Assembly (NCBI GenBank): GCA_029265085.1 | Contig: JAJUJY010000092.1 | Location: forward strand, 1-16,702 | Direction: 5' to 3' | Length of the DNA stretch: 16,702 bases | Origin: Chloroflexota bacterium | GTDB lineage: Bacteria > Chloroflexota > Anaerolineae > Anaerolineales > Anaerolineaceae | Shown here: positions 1 to 7,858 of the stretch, piece by piece | Numbering within the stretch: the first letter of the stretch is position 1 | How the letters are laid out: each line of letters opens with the position of its first letter | Program-made: the position numbers and the translations under genes | The notes under the pieces: generated by a model | Seen by the model: only the letters and a program-made list of their open reading frames with translations | Database searches by the model: none | Told to the model about the DNA's origin: nothing

Positions 1-568
1 CCTGGATCAGGTTCTCGATCAGTTCGGGATACCTGCTGGCTGCTTCGCGATACCAAATTTCATGAACAAAAACATTCTCTAATAAGATTTCAATCAGCTT
101 CGGCAGGTTGGAAAGCTCGTAAAGCGAGCGGTGAAAATTTGCCGAAGCGTAGGTGTACGCTTCCGGTTCACTGTTTTGGATGGCCGCCCAGCTTTGGCTA
201 ACCGCTTCAACCATTCTTTCGGGGGGTGTTTTTCCATCGGCAATGATTTTTTTGAGCATCGCCTCTTCTAATGCTCCGGAAATAATCAGGTTTTCTCGAA
301 TTTCATCCAGGCTTAATTCTTTCAGGCGGAAACCAACCCCCTGGTTTAGGGTAATGTAATTTTGTGAACCAAGAATTTTGACTGCCTCACAGACTGGAGT
401 CCGGCTGACCCCTAACTGCTCTGCGATTTCTACAATTGTGTAGATTTTGTCGCGTTCCATGCAGCCATTCACAATATTTTCTTTGAGGATGTTGTACACA
501 TACTCACTTTTGGATAAGAAGGGCTGATCATTACCGGTGGCAAGTTTGGGTAAATTGAATTGAAGCAT
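1..568 (-). CDS. GntR-family transcriptional regulator, FCD subfamily (3' end outside window)
   Basis: Reading the minus strand from ATG at 568 gives 189 residues with no stop before the window edge, so the C-terminus is missing. Residues about 20-83 are a winged helix-turn-helix of GntR type, with the recognition segment IAEQLGVSRTPV at 48-59. From about 85 the chain is helical and contains FHRSLYELS (H146), as expected for an FCD ligand-binding domain. A putative ribosome site AGGAAAAGG precedes the ATG. The gene lies 33 bases after the amidohydrolase stop on the same strand, so it is probably the last gene so far seen of the reductase-amidohydrolase operon and may control it. One oddity is Cys60, where most family members have Arg in the RTPVREAL motif. 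Ligand unknown; family call firm. Confidence 0.88.
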   Translation of the reverse strand, partial: MLQFNLPKLATGNDQPFLSKSEYVYNILKENIVNGCMERDKIYTIVEIAEQLGVSRTPVCEAVKILGSQNYITLNQGVGFRLKELSLDEIRENLIISGALEEAMLKKIIADGKTPPERMVEAVSQSWAAIQNSEPEAYTYASANFHRSLYELSNLPKLIEILLENVFVHEIWYREAASRYPELIENLIQ

Positions 569-601
569 GAACCTTTTCCTGGTTTTGTTTTATCAAACCG
601 G

Positions 602-2014
602 TTATTGCTGGAAAGGACCTATATTGATGAATTGACCATTAAGTACATTGCCAAGCCCAACACGCTGGCGCAAACGATATGCTGATTCTTGTAAGTTGTT
701 CAGTACTGTTTGTTCGTCAACCAGTTGAATAATCCCTTTTTCCATGACTACTTTACCGTGAATCACAACGGTATCAATTGCGGTGGGGTTGGCGGAATAT
801 ACCAGTGAGGCAATCGGGTCAGCCACAGGTACACAGGCTGCATTGCGTGGATTCATCAGGAAGAAGTCAGCCTTTTTGCCAACTTCGATCGAGCCGATTT
901 CCTTTTCTCGCCCAACCACGCGCGCTCCATCGATGGTCGCCATTTTTAAGACTTGATGTGCTGGCAAGAGGGTGGCATCTTCATGGATACATTTATGCAG
1001 GATGGCGGTCGTTTTAATCACTTCCAGCATGTTTTGTGAATCGTTGCTGGCCGCGCCATCAGTTGCCAGGCTGATATCCAGGCCGCGTTTTTGCAGTTGC
1101 GGAATAGGAGCAATTCCCTCAGCCAGAATTAAGTTGGAGATTGGGTTGTGGGATACTTTAATTTTGTATTTTTCAAATGTTTCCAGGTCTTTTTCATCCA
1201 GGTGAACGAGGTGAACACCAATAAAATCTTCACCCAACACGCCGTTTCGCTCTAAAATTTCGACAGAACTGGCGCCGTAGGTTTTATAGGCATAAACATC
1301 GTCATCCTCGGTTTCATCCAGGTGCATGGTAATGCGAATCCCGTGCCGGTCAGCGTATTGGCGCACTTTACGGTATCCAGGTTCGCCCATGTCCCAAATG
1401 ATGCCTGGAGCCAGTGCCAGTGTGATCCGTTCATGGCCTTTTGTTTCAGCCATCAAGCGGTCCACATCGGCAAAGAAATCATCCTCTGTTTCATTAACGG
1501 CGCATTCACTGCCTTTGGGAAGGTTATTGGTCTTGGTATGGGCGCGGCCTAAAATCCCGCGAATTCCGGTTTCGTCAAAAGCTTTGACGACTGCATCATC
1601 CAGTCCGGTCTGGCTGCCGTGCGCGTACATATAATCCAAAACCGTGGTGACGCCGCTGCGAATGTTCTCGATGCAGCCTGCCATTGCGGCGTTATATACA
1701 TCTTCATACCGAATCTCGTGCAGCGCTTTTCGCACGGAACTGTCTAACCAATCCAGGAGAAGTTTGTCTCGTCCCAGGCCTTTTAATCCATTTTGAAAGA
1801 GGTGTGTGTGTGTATTTATAAAACCGGGAAAGGCAAACTGGTATGTTGCATCGATTTCTTTTGATGCTTCATATTTTTCGATGGCAAGCGTATCGGGTTC
1901 AATTGCAATGATTTGACTGCCGTTTACCAGGATCGAGTGGTTATATAAAATATCCAGGTTCTGATTCATCGTGACGATGGTGGCGTGTTTAATCCATAAA
2001 TCAACTTTTTGCAT
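602..2014 (-). CDS. Amidohydrolase of the ATZ/TRZ (5'-methylthioadenosine/S-adenosylhomocysteine deaminase-like) family
   Basis: A 470-residue cytosolic metal-dependent hydrolase, normal length for the family, which hydrolytically deaminates or dechlorinates aminated N-heterocycles. Metal-site motifs appear in order: NTHTH (H69, H71), HLDET (H231, E234), GVHLVH (H268/H271) and ATDGAASN (D319). The segment SHNPISNLILAEGIAPI (289-305) matches the family's SHCPSSNLKL-type substrate loop, but with Asn for the usual Cys. The N-terminal strands 1-60 and C-terminus form the expected beta-sandwich. An AGAGGAT ribosome site lies just before ATG 2014. It starts 26 bases after the reductase stop and is followed 33 bases on by a GntR regulator, indicating one operon. 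The exact substrate (methylthioadenosine, guanine, a cytosine-like base or another heterocycle) cannot be read from the sequence. Confidence 0.88.
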   Translation of the reverse strand: MQKVDLWIKHATIVTMNQNLDILYNHSILVNGSQIIAIEPDTLAIEKYEASKEIDATYQFAFPGFINTHTHLFQNGLKGLGRDKLLLDWLDSSVRKALHEIRYEDVYNAAMAGCIENIRSGVTTVLDYMYAHGSQTGLDDAVVKAFDETGIRGILGRAHTKTNNLPKGSECAVNETEDDFFADVDRLMAETKGHERITLALAPGIIWDMGEPGYRKVRQYADRHGIRITMHLDETEDDDVYAYKTYGASSVEILERNGVLGEDFIGVHLVHLDEKDLETFEKYKIKVSHNPISNLILAEGIAPIPQLQKRGLDISLATDGAASNDSQNMLEVIKTTAILHKCIHEDATLLPAHQVLKMATIDGARVVGREKEIGSIEVGKKADFFLMNPRNAACVPVADPIASLVYSANPTAIDTVVIHGKVVMEKGIIQLVDEQTVLNNLQESAYRLRQRVGLGNVLNGQFINIGPFQQ

Positions 2015-2040
2015 GGTGTTATCCTCTGGTCGCGATCCGA

Positions 2041-3075
2041 TTATTGCCCTGTGAGACCATAAATTAGTTTTTGCCGGGTAAATAAGAAGCTGTTCTGGTG
2101 GATTGAAATCACCAGGAATTTTGAGTGGGGATGGTCAAGATATGAGAAGCCATTTGCATATCCGGGTGTAATTGGACCGCCGATGAACAGTGTGGAATAA
2201 TTGATAAAAAATTCATCGAGCATTTGCTGTTTCATCAACAACCAGGTGTAGGTGGGGGATTCGACTAGTAAATGTTTGATCCCGATCTGGCGTAAGATAA
2301 ACAGTAAAACGACCGCGTCTGGGCTGTCTTTGCCCGTCATTAGAATCACTTTTTTTCTTGCAGACAGGCCTGCTTCAACCTGCTCCTTAATGACCCGCGG
2401 TTGAATTTCATCAATTGAGAAGTAAGGTCCAATCAGGAGGGTGTCCTCTCCATATTGTTCCTGTAAATATTTTCCACCTGCCTGGCAGGTAGCGATTAAT
2501 GTGTCAATTTCTGGTTCGGAAAATAAGGAATGATCAAAAGGAACATCTTGCCCGTCGAGGGAAACAATGATGTTTAATGGACATTCTTTGTCTTTGCTAA
2601 GGCGTTCTTTGCGTTCTGCTACCAAATCAGGATCGAAGCAGGAAAAAACCACGTCCGGTTCTGATTTGAGGGTTTTCGCGCCAACAATGATAGCGTCTGC
2701 ATGGGCGCGGAGAACATTTAATATCCAAAAATCAGTCAGCCCACCAGATGGATCAACTTGATTTGCTGAAGCGACTACGGGTCCTTGCGGGTTATCCTGG
2801 AAAGCCATTTTGCCATCTAATGACAAGACCATCGAAGCAAAGGTGTATGGGCGATTTTCAGGCGGTGCGGGGAAATATAAGTCATGATACGCTGCACTGA
2901 CTTTGGAAAGCGGCAGAGCAGCTTCCGAATTAACCTTGGATTGGGTTAATTCAACCTCATCTCGATACAAAGGAACGAGTTTTAATTTTTCGATGGGGAA
3001 TGCAAGTTTTGGGATCATTGATTTGATTGCCTGTTGTGGTAGGGGGAAGGAGAAAGCGGCTAATGCATGCTGCAT
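2041..3075 (-). CDS. RibD C-terminal/dihydrofolate-reductase-like NADPH reductase
   Basis: 344 residues. The reductase core begins at about residue 75 with RPYTFASMVLSLDGKMA, followed by LRAHADAIIVGAKTL (122-136) and, near the end, LLVESPTYTWLLMKQQMLDE and a LFIGG strand. These are the characteristic blocks of RibD_C/DHFR-like NADPH reductases, although the usual VEGG is VESP here. No RibD deaminase domain is attached; residues 1-74 are an extension without recognised motifs. ATG 3075 is taken as start, but its ribosome site is weak, and Met20 (ATG at about 3018) is a real alternative. First gene of an operon with an amidohydrolase and a GntR regulator. It may reduce a pteridine, pyrimidine or related ketone; the substrate is unknown. 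Confidence 0.8.
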   Translation of the reverse strand: MQHALAAFSFPLPQQAIKSMIPKLAFPIEKLKLVPLYRDEVELTQSKVNSEAALPLSKVSAAYHDLYFPAPPENRPYTFASMVLSLDGKMAFQDNPQGPVVASANQVDPSGGLTDFWILNVLRAHADAIIVGAKTLKSEPDVVFSCFDPDLVAERKERLSKDKECPLNIIVSLDGQDVPFDHSLFSEPEIDTLIATCQAGGKYLQEQYGEDTLLIGPYFSIDEIQPRVIKEQVEAGLSARKKVILMTGKDSPDAVVLLFILRQIGIKHLLVESPTYTWLLMKQQMLDEFFINYSTLFIGGPITPGYANGFSYLDHPHSKFLVISIHQNSFLFTRQKLIYGLTGQ

Positions 3076-3131
3076 GCAGGTTTCGTGAAATCAATGAAGC
3101 TGTCTGCAGCAATATTCGCAAAGAGGATTGC

Positions 3132-3149
3132 GAGTACACAAGTGTATAG
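3132..3149. promoter_or_regulatory. Candidate operator (dyad) overlapping the reductase-operon promoter
   Basis: The dyad TACAC-AA-GTGTA (3135-3146) sits within GAGTACACAAGTGTATAG, touching the -10 box of the minus-strand promoter and the expected start point. Short AC...GT dyads are typical of FCD-type GntR sites, and the operon's last visible gene encodes such a regulator. Pairing of site and regulator is inferred from position only. Confidence 0.4.
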
Positions 3150-3174
3150 TAACAATTAACGTTCGTTTATTCAA
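3146..3174 (-). promoter_or_regulatory. Sigma-70-type promoter for the reductase-amidohydrolase-GntR operon
   Basis: On the minus strand TTGAAT (3174-3169) is followed after 17 bases by TACTAT (3151-3146). The predicted transcript would start near 3138 and leave a leader of roughly 60 bases before ATG 3075. Confidence 0.5.
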
Positions 3175-3220
3175 TTATGACATTTGGCATATTTGGGAGG
3201 ATCAGTTGGAAACTGCCCAT

Positions 3221-3282
3221 AAAAAACAACCTCAGCAAAAACAAACCAAAGAATTTCTCTGGAACGGTCTGCTGAGGTTGTT
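3221..3282 (-). terminator. Rho-independent terminator of the corrinoid protein gene
   Basis: A perfect 13-bp inverted repeat (AACAACCTCAGCA at 3225-3237 and its complement at 3270-3282) encloses 32 bases, which can themselves form a smaller stem (CCAGAGA / TCTTTGG with one G-T pair). On the minus strand the distal arm runs straight into six T residues (3226-3221). It lies 28 bases after the corrinoid gene stop, so that gene is probably transcribed alone. Confidence 0.88.
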
Positions 3283-3310
3283 AAAGAACCGGTTTTATGC
3301 TCTATAAGGA

Positions 3311-3940
3311 TTAACTTACTAAGGCATGTGCCAGGCTGACAGCTCGGGATGCATCTGTGGCAAACCCATCCGCGCCGATTTGATCTGCATATTGCTGAGT
3401 GACCGGTGCACCACCGATCATAATTTTTACCTTGTTGCGCAAGCCAGCTGCTTCAATCCCCTTGATGACTTCCTGGATATTTACCATGGTTGTAGTTAAT
3501 AAGGCCGACATCGCAATGATATGAGCGCCGTTAGCGGCAGCTTCAACAAATTTTTCTACGGCAACATCGCTGCCCAGGTCTTCGATTTCAAATCCACCAC
3601 CTTCCAGCATCATTGCAACGAGGTTTTTGCCAATATCGTGCAAATCTCCTTTGACAGTCCCAATCGCAACTTTTCCGGCCGGTTTCACATCCGCCTGTTT
3701 CAGACTGGGTTTAAGAAGGGCCAGGCCTTTTTGCATGGCGCGGGCGGCGATCAGCATTTCCGGGACGAAAAATTCTCCACTTTCAAACAGCTGACCAACT
3801 TCCGACATCGCAGAAACCAATCCATCGTTGAGTATTTTTTCTGCTGGAACAGTTTCATCCAATGCTTGTTGGACCAATTCGACAGTTTGGGCTGCATCGC
3901 CGTCAATTACACTTTGCCGCAGATCATCCAATAGGCTCAT
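3311..3940 (-). CDS. Methyltransferase-cognate corrinoid protein (MtbC/MtmC/MtaC-like)
   Basis: 209 residues, typical of the stand-alone corrinoid shuttle proteins of methyltransferase systems. Residues 1-88 are the helical cap (B12-binding-2 type) with FESGEFFVPEMLIAARAM at 52-69. Residues 89-209 are the Rossmann-like B12 domain with GDLHDIGKN: D99, H101 (lower axial cobalt ligand) and G104, followed by SALLTTTM (145-152) and IGGAPV (175-180). It carries a methyl group on cobalt between a substrate methyltransferase and a methyl acceptor enzyme. The start is backed by GGAGGAAATAAA directly before ATG. It is transcribed away from the GH31-UroD-UroD-Lpd unit from an overlapping promoter, so its partners are most likely those UroD-fold proteins. 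The methyl donor is not evident, and no MttB- or MtaB-type gene is in view. Confidence 0.95.
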   Translation of the reverse strand: MSLLDDLRQSVIDGDAAQTVELVQQALDETVPAEKILNDGLVSAMSEVGQLFESGEFFVPEMLIAARAMQKGLALLKPSLKQADVKPAGKVAIGTVKGDLHDIGKNLVAMMLEGGGFEIEDLGSDVAVEKFVEAAANGAHIIAMSALLTTTMVNIQEVIKGIEAAGLRNKVKIMIGGAPVTQQYADQIGADGFATDASRAVSLAHALVS

Positions 3941-4029
3941 TTTATTTCCTCCGAAGAAGTAGTAATAATCTTGGATTTAAGTTGTTTGAATTAAGAACAT
4001 TTTTGTGGGAGGGGGGCCAAGTTTGTTTC

Positions 4030-4059
4030 TTGACTATTATTAACCTTAATCATTATAAT
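4030..4059 (+). promoter_or_regulatory. Promoter for the GH31-methyltransferase-Lpd unit
   Basis: TTGACT (4030-4035), 18-base spacer, consensus TATAAT (4054-4059); start expected near 4066, giving a leader of about 130 bases before ATG 4196. The spacer holds a small dyad, ATTAA-CC-TTAAT (4039-4050), that could bind a regulator. The -10 box overlaps that of the opposing promoter for the corrinoid gene. Confidence 0.65.
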
Positions 4060-4081
4060 ACATATGTCAATATTCAGTAAA
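4052..4081 (-). promoter_or_regulatory. Promoter for the corrinoid protein gene, overlapping the divergent GH31 promoter
   Basis: On the minus strand TTTACT (4081-4076), 18-base spacer, TATAAT (4057-4052). The -10 hexamer shares four bases (4054-4057) with the plus-strand -10 box, so polymerase cannot occupy both at once. The leader to ATG 3940 would be about 105 bases. The -35 is weaker than that of the plus promoter. Confidence 0.5.
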
Positions 4082-4104
4082 CTTTTGTTAAGTAATAATA
4101 AACA

Positions 4105-4151
4105 TAGACGGCCTTGGCCTCTCTGCCCCAGTGTCTACATCCCTGTGCAGG
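4105..4151 (+). other. Structured, GC-rich leader segment ahead of the GH31 gene
   Basis: Within an AT-rich intergenic region this segment is GC-rich and can fold: TAGAC (4105-4109) pairs with GTCTA (4133-4137) around GGCCTTGGCC, and CCCT/AGGG (4141-4152) forms a second small hairpin. GCAGGG could alternatively pair with CTCTGC upstream. It matches no riboswitch I recognise and lacks a convincing B12 box. Function unknown. Confidence 0.3.
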
Positions 4152-4195
4152 GTGATCCCATTTTATTCTAAAATTTCATATTCGGAGTACTTTTG

Positions 4196-6613
4196 ATGCA
4201 AAATCCTATTGAATGGGAATCGTTTGTTTGCGGCCTGCATTATAAGGACGCCATCCAGCCTTCTCATGCGGTCAGGCGGTGGTTGAGTTATACCATCGAT
4301 CAGCGAGGCGTTCATTTTTGCTGTGCGATTGAGAATGGGGAGGATACGGAGGGGTATCCGGGCCAGGTGGCGGTCCGGTTGGATGTGATTTACGAGGATG
4401 TACTTCGGTTGCGAATGTCCCCCACCAGTTTTCGTAATCGTGCAAGCGACATGCTGGTAATCGATGACCGGCAAAAGGTCGATTTTCAAGTTGTGGAAAG
4501 AGAAAACCACCTGGAGATTTACACCAACCGGATACGTGTAGAGGTGGTTAAAGAACCCTGGCAAATATCTGCTTTTGATTTGCAGCAAGCCGACTCAATT
4601 CCTTTCTTCCGCCAACGTGTGGATGACCGGGCTTATGGCCCTGGTTTTGAAGTGAATCCGATTGGTTATGAATATTCCCGCGATTCTCATTTGTCCGTAC
4701 ATGAAGCGATTGCAGTTCGTCCAGGTGAATCTATTTACGGGCTGGGGGAGAAGTTCACTTCACTGGATAAATGGGGGCAGGAACACCGTTCCTGGGCGAT
4801 CGATTCTGGGAATGTGAGCAGCTACCGTTCCTATAAAAACATCCCGTTTTTTATGACCACAGCAGGTTATGGGATATTTGTGCACAGCTCCTTTCCAATT
4901 GTGTATCGAATGGGAAGCCAATCCAATATTTCGTATTCTTTTCATGTGATGGATACGGAGCTGGATTATTTCTTGATTTATGGGCCCACATTTAAGCAAT
5001 TAATAAATCGATATACTGACCTGACCGGAAAAGCTCCAGTTCCACCGAAGTGGTCGTTTGGGTTTTGGATTGGCCGCTGCGGATATAAAACTCGAGCTGA
5101 GGTTGAAGAGGTAATTCAGGGGATGCGATCCCGCGATTTTCCATGTGATGTGATTCATCTGGATCCCTGGTGGATGGGCCAAGGTCCCTGGACAACCCTG
5201 ACATGGGATACCACTCAATTTCCAGATCCGGTTGGGATGATGGGGGATTTACGCAAACAAGGTGTTCGTACCTGCCTTTGGATTCATGCTTATTTACCCA
5301 AAGGCAGCCCTATCTACCAGGAAGCCGCTGAAAAAGATTACCTGGTAAAAGCACTTGACGGTTCACCAGCACCGGTTTTAGAGGACTTCTCAGGAGTGGG
5401 GTTGGCAGCAGTAGATTTTACCAATCCGGAAGCGAAAGCGTGGTACCAGGACAAATTGCAGCAATTGTTAGCAATGGGGGTAGCGGTATTTAAAACGGAC
5501 TTTGGGGAGCAAGCTCCGATTGATGCCATGTATGCCGACGGCCGCAGCGGATTGGAAATGCATAATCTGTATCCCCTAATTTATAACCAGGCAGTATTTG
5601 AATTAACGCGCCGTTATTTTGGGCGCGGTTTAACATGGGGGCGGTCAGCTTATGCAGGATCACAGCGTTATCCAACCAATTGGGGCGGTGATAGCTATTC
5701 CAGCGTGGACCAACTGGCGTCTCAAGTGCGCGGGCTGCTCAGTTTTGGCATGTCTGGTATGCCGTTTTGCAGCCATGATATTGGCGGATTTGATTATTCT
5801 CCGTGTGCATTTGATGCACCGCTTCAAGAAGGATTTCCAAAAGATACGGTCGCATATATTCGATGGCTGCAGGTGGGTGTGTTCTCATCGCATTCGCGTG
5901 CGCATGGCAAACAGCCGCGTGAACCCTGGACATTCGGTGAAGAAGCTGAAAAAATTGCACGAAAATATTTGAAATTACGCTACCGCTTGCTGCCATATAT
6001 CTATTCACAGGCAGTACAGTCTTCTCACTCTTCTTTACCGGTGGTTCGCCCGTTGGTATTGGAATATCAAGACGATCCCAATGTACAGCGGATTGACCTG
6101 GAATATTTGTTTGGAGATGTATTTTTGGTCGCGCCAACCCTTTCCGATGGTTCCACTCAAAAAGTGTACCTGCCGAGGGGAAATTGGGTGGATTATTGGA
6201 CGAAAGAGGTAATTCCTGGGGAGCGGTGGCTTAATGTGCACACCAGCCTGGAAAAATTACCCTTGTGGGTTAAGGAAGGTAGTATTTTGCCGCTTGGTCC
6301 GGAAATGGATTACGTTGACCAAAAACCCCTCGATCCCCTGACATTGGAATTATATGTCCCAACTGGTTCTGGTGAGACGGTGATTTTCGATGAGGATAAG
6401 CCGGAAATTCATGTTCAATATGCCAGTACGGGGAAGCAATTGGAAGTGGGTGTGGATGCAGCCCCAGGAGATGTTGAGGTTGTTATCTATGGAGTTCAAG
6501 CAGCTTCAGTTGTGGTTAACGGGTATGCAGCAGCCCTCACAACGGTTGCGGGCGGTCAAAAAGTGATCCTTGATGGCAGGAAACCATCAACCTTGATTTT
6601 TGAGTTGGCATAG
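4196..6613 (+). CDS. GH31 alpha-glycosidase, alpha-xylosidase (YicI)-like
   Basis: 805 residues; family size is about 770-800. A retaining glycosidase that removes alpha-linked xylose or glucose from the non-reducing end of oligosaccharides. The N-terminal beta-sandwich (to about residue 280) is followed by the (beta/alpha)8 barrel with HLDPWWMG (D323), KTDFGE carrying the nucleophile (D435), WGGDSYSS with the acid/base (D499), and SHDIGGF and SSHSRAHG blocks that closely follow E. coli YicI. The Lys before the nucleophile motif, important for xyloside recognition in YicI, is kept. C-terminal beta domains run from about 640. No signal peptide, so it acts on imported sugar. ATG 4196 is preferred over the adjacent TTG at 4193 because CGGAG lies 8 bases before it. 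It heads the unit with two UroD-fold proteins and Lpd, which is unusual company; alpha-glucosidase or another alpha-glycoside specificity is possible. Confidence 0.9.
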   Translation: MQNPIEWESFVCGLHYKDAIQPSHAVRRWLSYTIDQRGVHFCCAIENGEDTEGYPGQVAVRLDVIYEDVLRLRMSPTSFRNRASDMLVIDDRQKVDFQVVERENHLEIYTNRIRVEVVKEPWQISAFDLQQADSIPFFRQRVDDRAYGPGFEVNPIGYEYSRDSHLSVHEAIAVRPGESIYGLGEKFTSLDKWGQEHRSWAIDSGNVSSYRSYKNIPFFMTTAGYGIFVHSSFPIVYRMGSQSNISYSFHVMDTELDYFLIYGPTFKQLINRYTDLTGKAPVPPKWSFGFWIGRCGYKTRAEVEEVIQGMRSRDFPCDVIHLDPWWMGQGPWTTLTWDTTQFPDPVGMMGDLRKQGVRTCLWIHAYLPKGSPIYQEAAEKDYLVKALDGSPAPVLEDFSGVGLAAVDFTNPEAKAWYQDKLQQLLAMGVAVFKTDFGEQAPIDAMYADGRSGLEMHNLYPLIYNQAVFELTRRYFGRGLTWGRSAYAGSQRYPTNWGGDSYSSVDQLASQVRGLLSFGMSGMPFCSHDIGGFDYSPCAFDAPLQEGFPKDTVAYIRWLQVGVFSSHSRAHGKQPREPWTFGEEAEKIARKYLKLRYRLLPYIYSQAVQSSHSSLPVVRPLVLEYQDDPNVQRIDLEYLFGDVFLVAPTLSDGSTQKVYLPRGNWVDYWTKEVIPGERWLNVHTSLEKLPLWVKEGSILPLGPEMDYVDQKPLDPLTLELYVPTGSGETVIFDEDKPEIHVQYASTGKQLEVGVDAAPGDVEVVIYGVQAASVVVNGYAAALTTVAGGQKVILDGRKPSTLIFELA

Positions 6614-6754
6614 CGGAAATTCTCTGGAAAATCTTTTGGAAGATCAATTTTTTCAATGGTCCTTTTGTCTTTGCCCATAAACCAGATTCATCTCATGCTC
6701 TACAACTTGTGTTTAAAAAAACAATCCTAATGAAAGTGAGTCAAAAAAGAAGCT

Positions 6755-7846
6755 ATGGCGAACTGGAATAATTTACCACTGCCGGGTAACCCCGATTTTA
6801 ACAATCTGCTGGCGGTTATCCGAAGAGAAAGGCCGCAGCGTCCGACATTATTTGAGTTTTTCCTAAACGAAAGAGTTTACGAGAAACTTGTACCGGGGGC
6901 AAAGGCCAGGTTGAAGGAAAACAGCAATGGTACAACTGATGAAGTGGATGGATTGGCATATTCAGATTCCGTATTGGCGCAAACACTTCGGATGGAAGCA
7001 TATCGCCGGGCTGGTTATGATTATGGCACCGTGCGAATTCCAAATTTTAAATTTCCATCCAACCGAACTTATGAAGCTCGCACAGTATCTATTAACGAAG
7101 GTGCGATGATTCAAGATTGGGCGTCTTACGAGGCTTACCCCTGGCCTGACCCGGAAAAAGCAGATTATGCGATTCTGGACGCTTTAGAAAACAACCTGCC
7201 AGATGGAATGAAGATCATCGTTCATGGTCCTGGCGGTGTATTGGAGAATGTCATCGAGCTGGTTGGCTATGAAACCCTTTGTTACTGGCTGGCAGATGAT
7301 CCAAAGCTGGTGGCAGCTGTTTTTGAGCAGGTGGGCAGCCGTATGGTTCGATACTATGAATGTGTTGCGCGCTATTCCGGTGTTGGCGCGTGTATTTCCA
7401 ATGACGACTGGGGATTTAAGACTCAAACCATGTTATCACCACGCCAAATGCGGCAGTATGTTTTTCCCTGGCATAAACAAATCGTAAATGTTGTGCATGC
7501 CGCCGGAAAACCGCTCATTCTGCATTCCTGCGGCCATTTCGAGCGGATTATCGAGGATCTGAAAGATATTGGTATCGATGCCCGTCATTCGTATGAAGAC
7601 GCTATTCTTCCCGTAGAAGAAGCCTATGAACGTTATCATGATCATTTTGCAATCCTGGGCGGAATTGATGTGGACTTCATGTGCCGTGCTACCCCGGAGG
7701 AAGTTTATACCCGTGCTAAAGGATTATTGCAGCAAACCGCAGAAAGAGGTGGGTATGCCCTGGGAACAGGTAACTCGGTGCCTGACTATGTGCCGGACGA
7801 GAATTATTTTGCCATGCTGCACGCTGTATTGGAACTTCGGAATTAA
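6755..7846 (+). CDS. UroD-fold corrinoid methyltransferase-like protein (first copy)
   Basis: 363 residues in the uroporphyrinogen decarboxylase/MtaA-CmuA superfamily, a TIM barrel. In methyltransferase members the barrel binds a zinc that activates a thiol or substrate for methyl exchange with a corrinoid protein. Visible motifs: GPGGVLENVIELVGYE (158-173), SNDDWGFKTQTMLSP (215-229), LILHSCG (254-260, with the H257-x-C259 pair), LGGID (301-305) and GTGNSVPDYVP (337-347). The distal Cys found in MtaA/MtbA is replaced by Asn340, so the third zinc ligand is not evident. The ribosome site is weak. The 141 bases after GH31 contain no clear terminator or promoter, so read-through is likely. True haem-pathway UroD is unlikely given the context and the HxC motif. 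Probably the substrate-side or acceptor-side enzyme for the divergent corrinoid protein. Confidence 0.82.
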   Translation: MANWNNLPLPGNPDFNNLLAVIRRERPQRPTLFEFFLNERVYEKLVPGAKARLKENSNGTTDEVDGLAYSDSVLAQTLRMEAYRRAGYDYGTVRIPNFKFPSNRTYEARTVSINEGAMIQDWASYEAYPWPDPEKADYAILDALENNLPDGMKIIVHGPGGVLENVIELVGYETLCYWLADDPKLVAAVFEQVGSRMVRYYECVARYSGVGACISNDDWGFKTQTMLSPRQMRQYVFPWHKQIVNVVHAAGKPLILHSCGHFERIIEDLKDIGIDARHSYEDAILPVEEAYERYHDHFAILGGIDVDFMCRATPEEVYTRAKGLLQQTAERGGYALGTGNSVPDYVPDENYFAMLHAVLELRN

Positions 7847-7858
7847 TTAGGAGTTAAT

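Noticed and set aside
3941..4195. Cobalamin riboswitch between the corrinoid and GH31 genes
   Set aside because: No convincing B12 box or long conserved fold could be identified on either strand; the visible structure is too small.
4163..4588. Antisense open frame opposite the start of the GH31 gene, and similar antisense frames at 1322-1634, 5739-6137 and 8838-9266
   Set aside because: They lie opposite clearly coding frames, have no ribosome sites and no recognisable domain content, and are by-products of the real genes' codon pattern.
6614..6754. Terminator or separate promoter between GH31 and the first UroD-fold gene
   Set aside because: No stable stem with a T-run and no well-spaced -35/-10 pair could be found, so the genes are left as one probable transcript.
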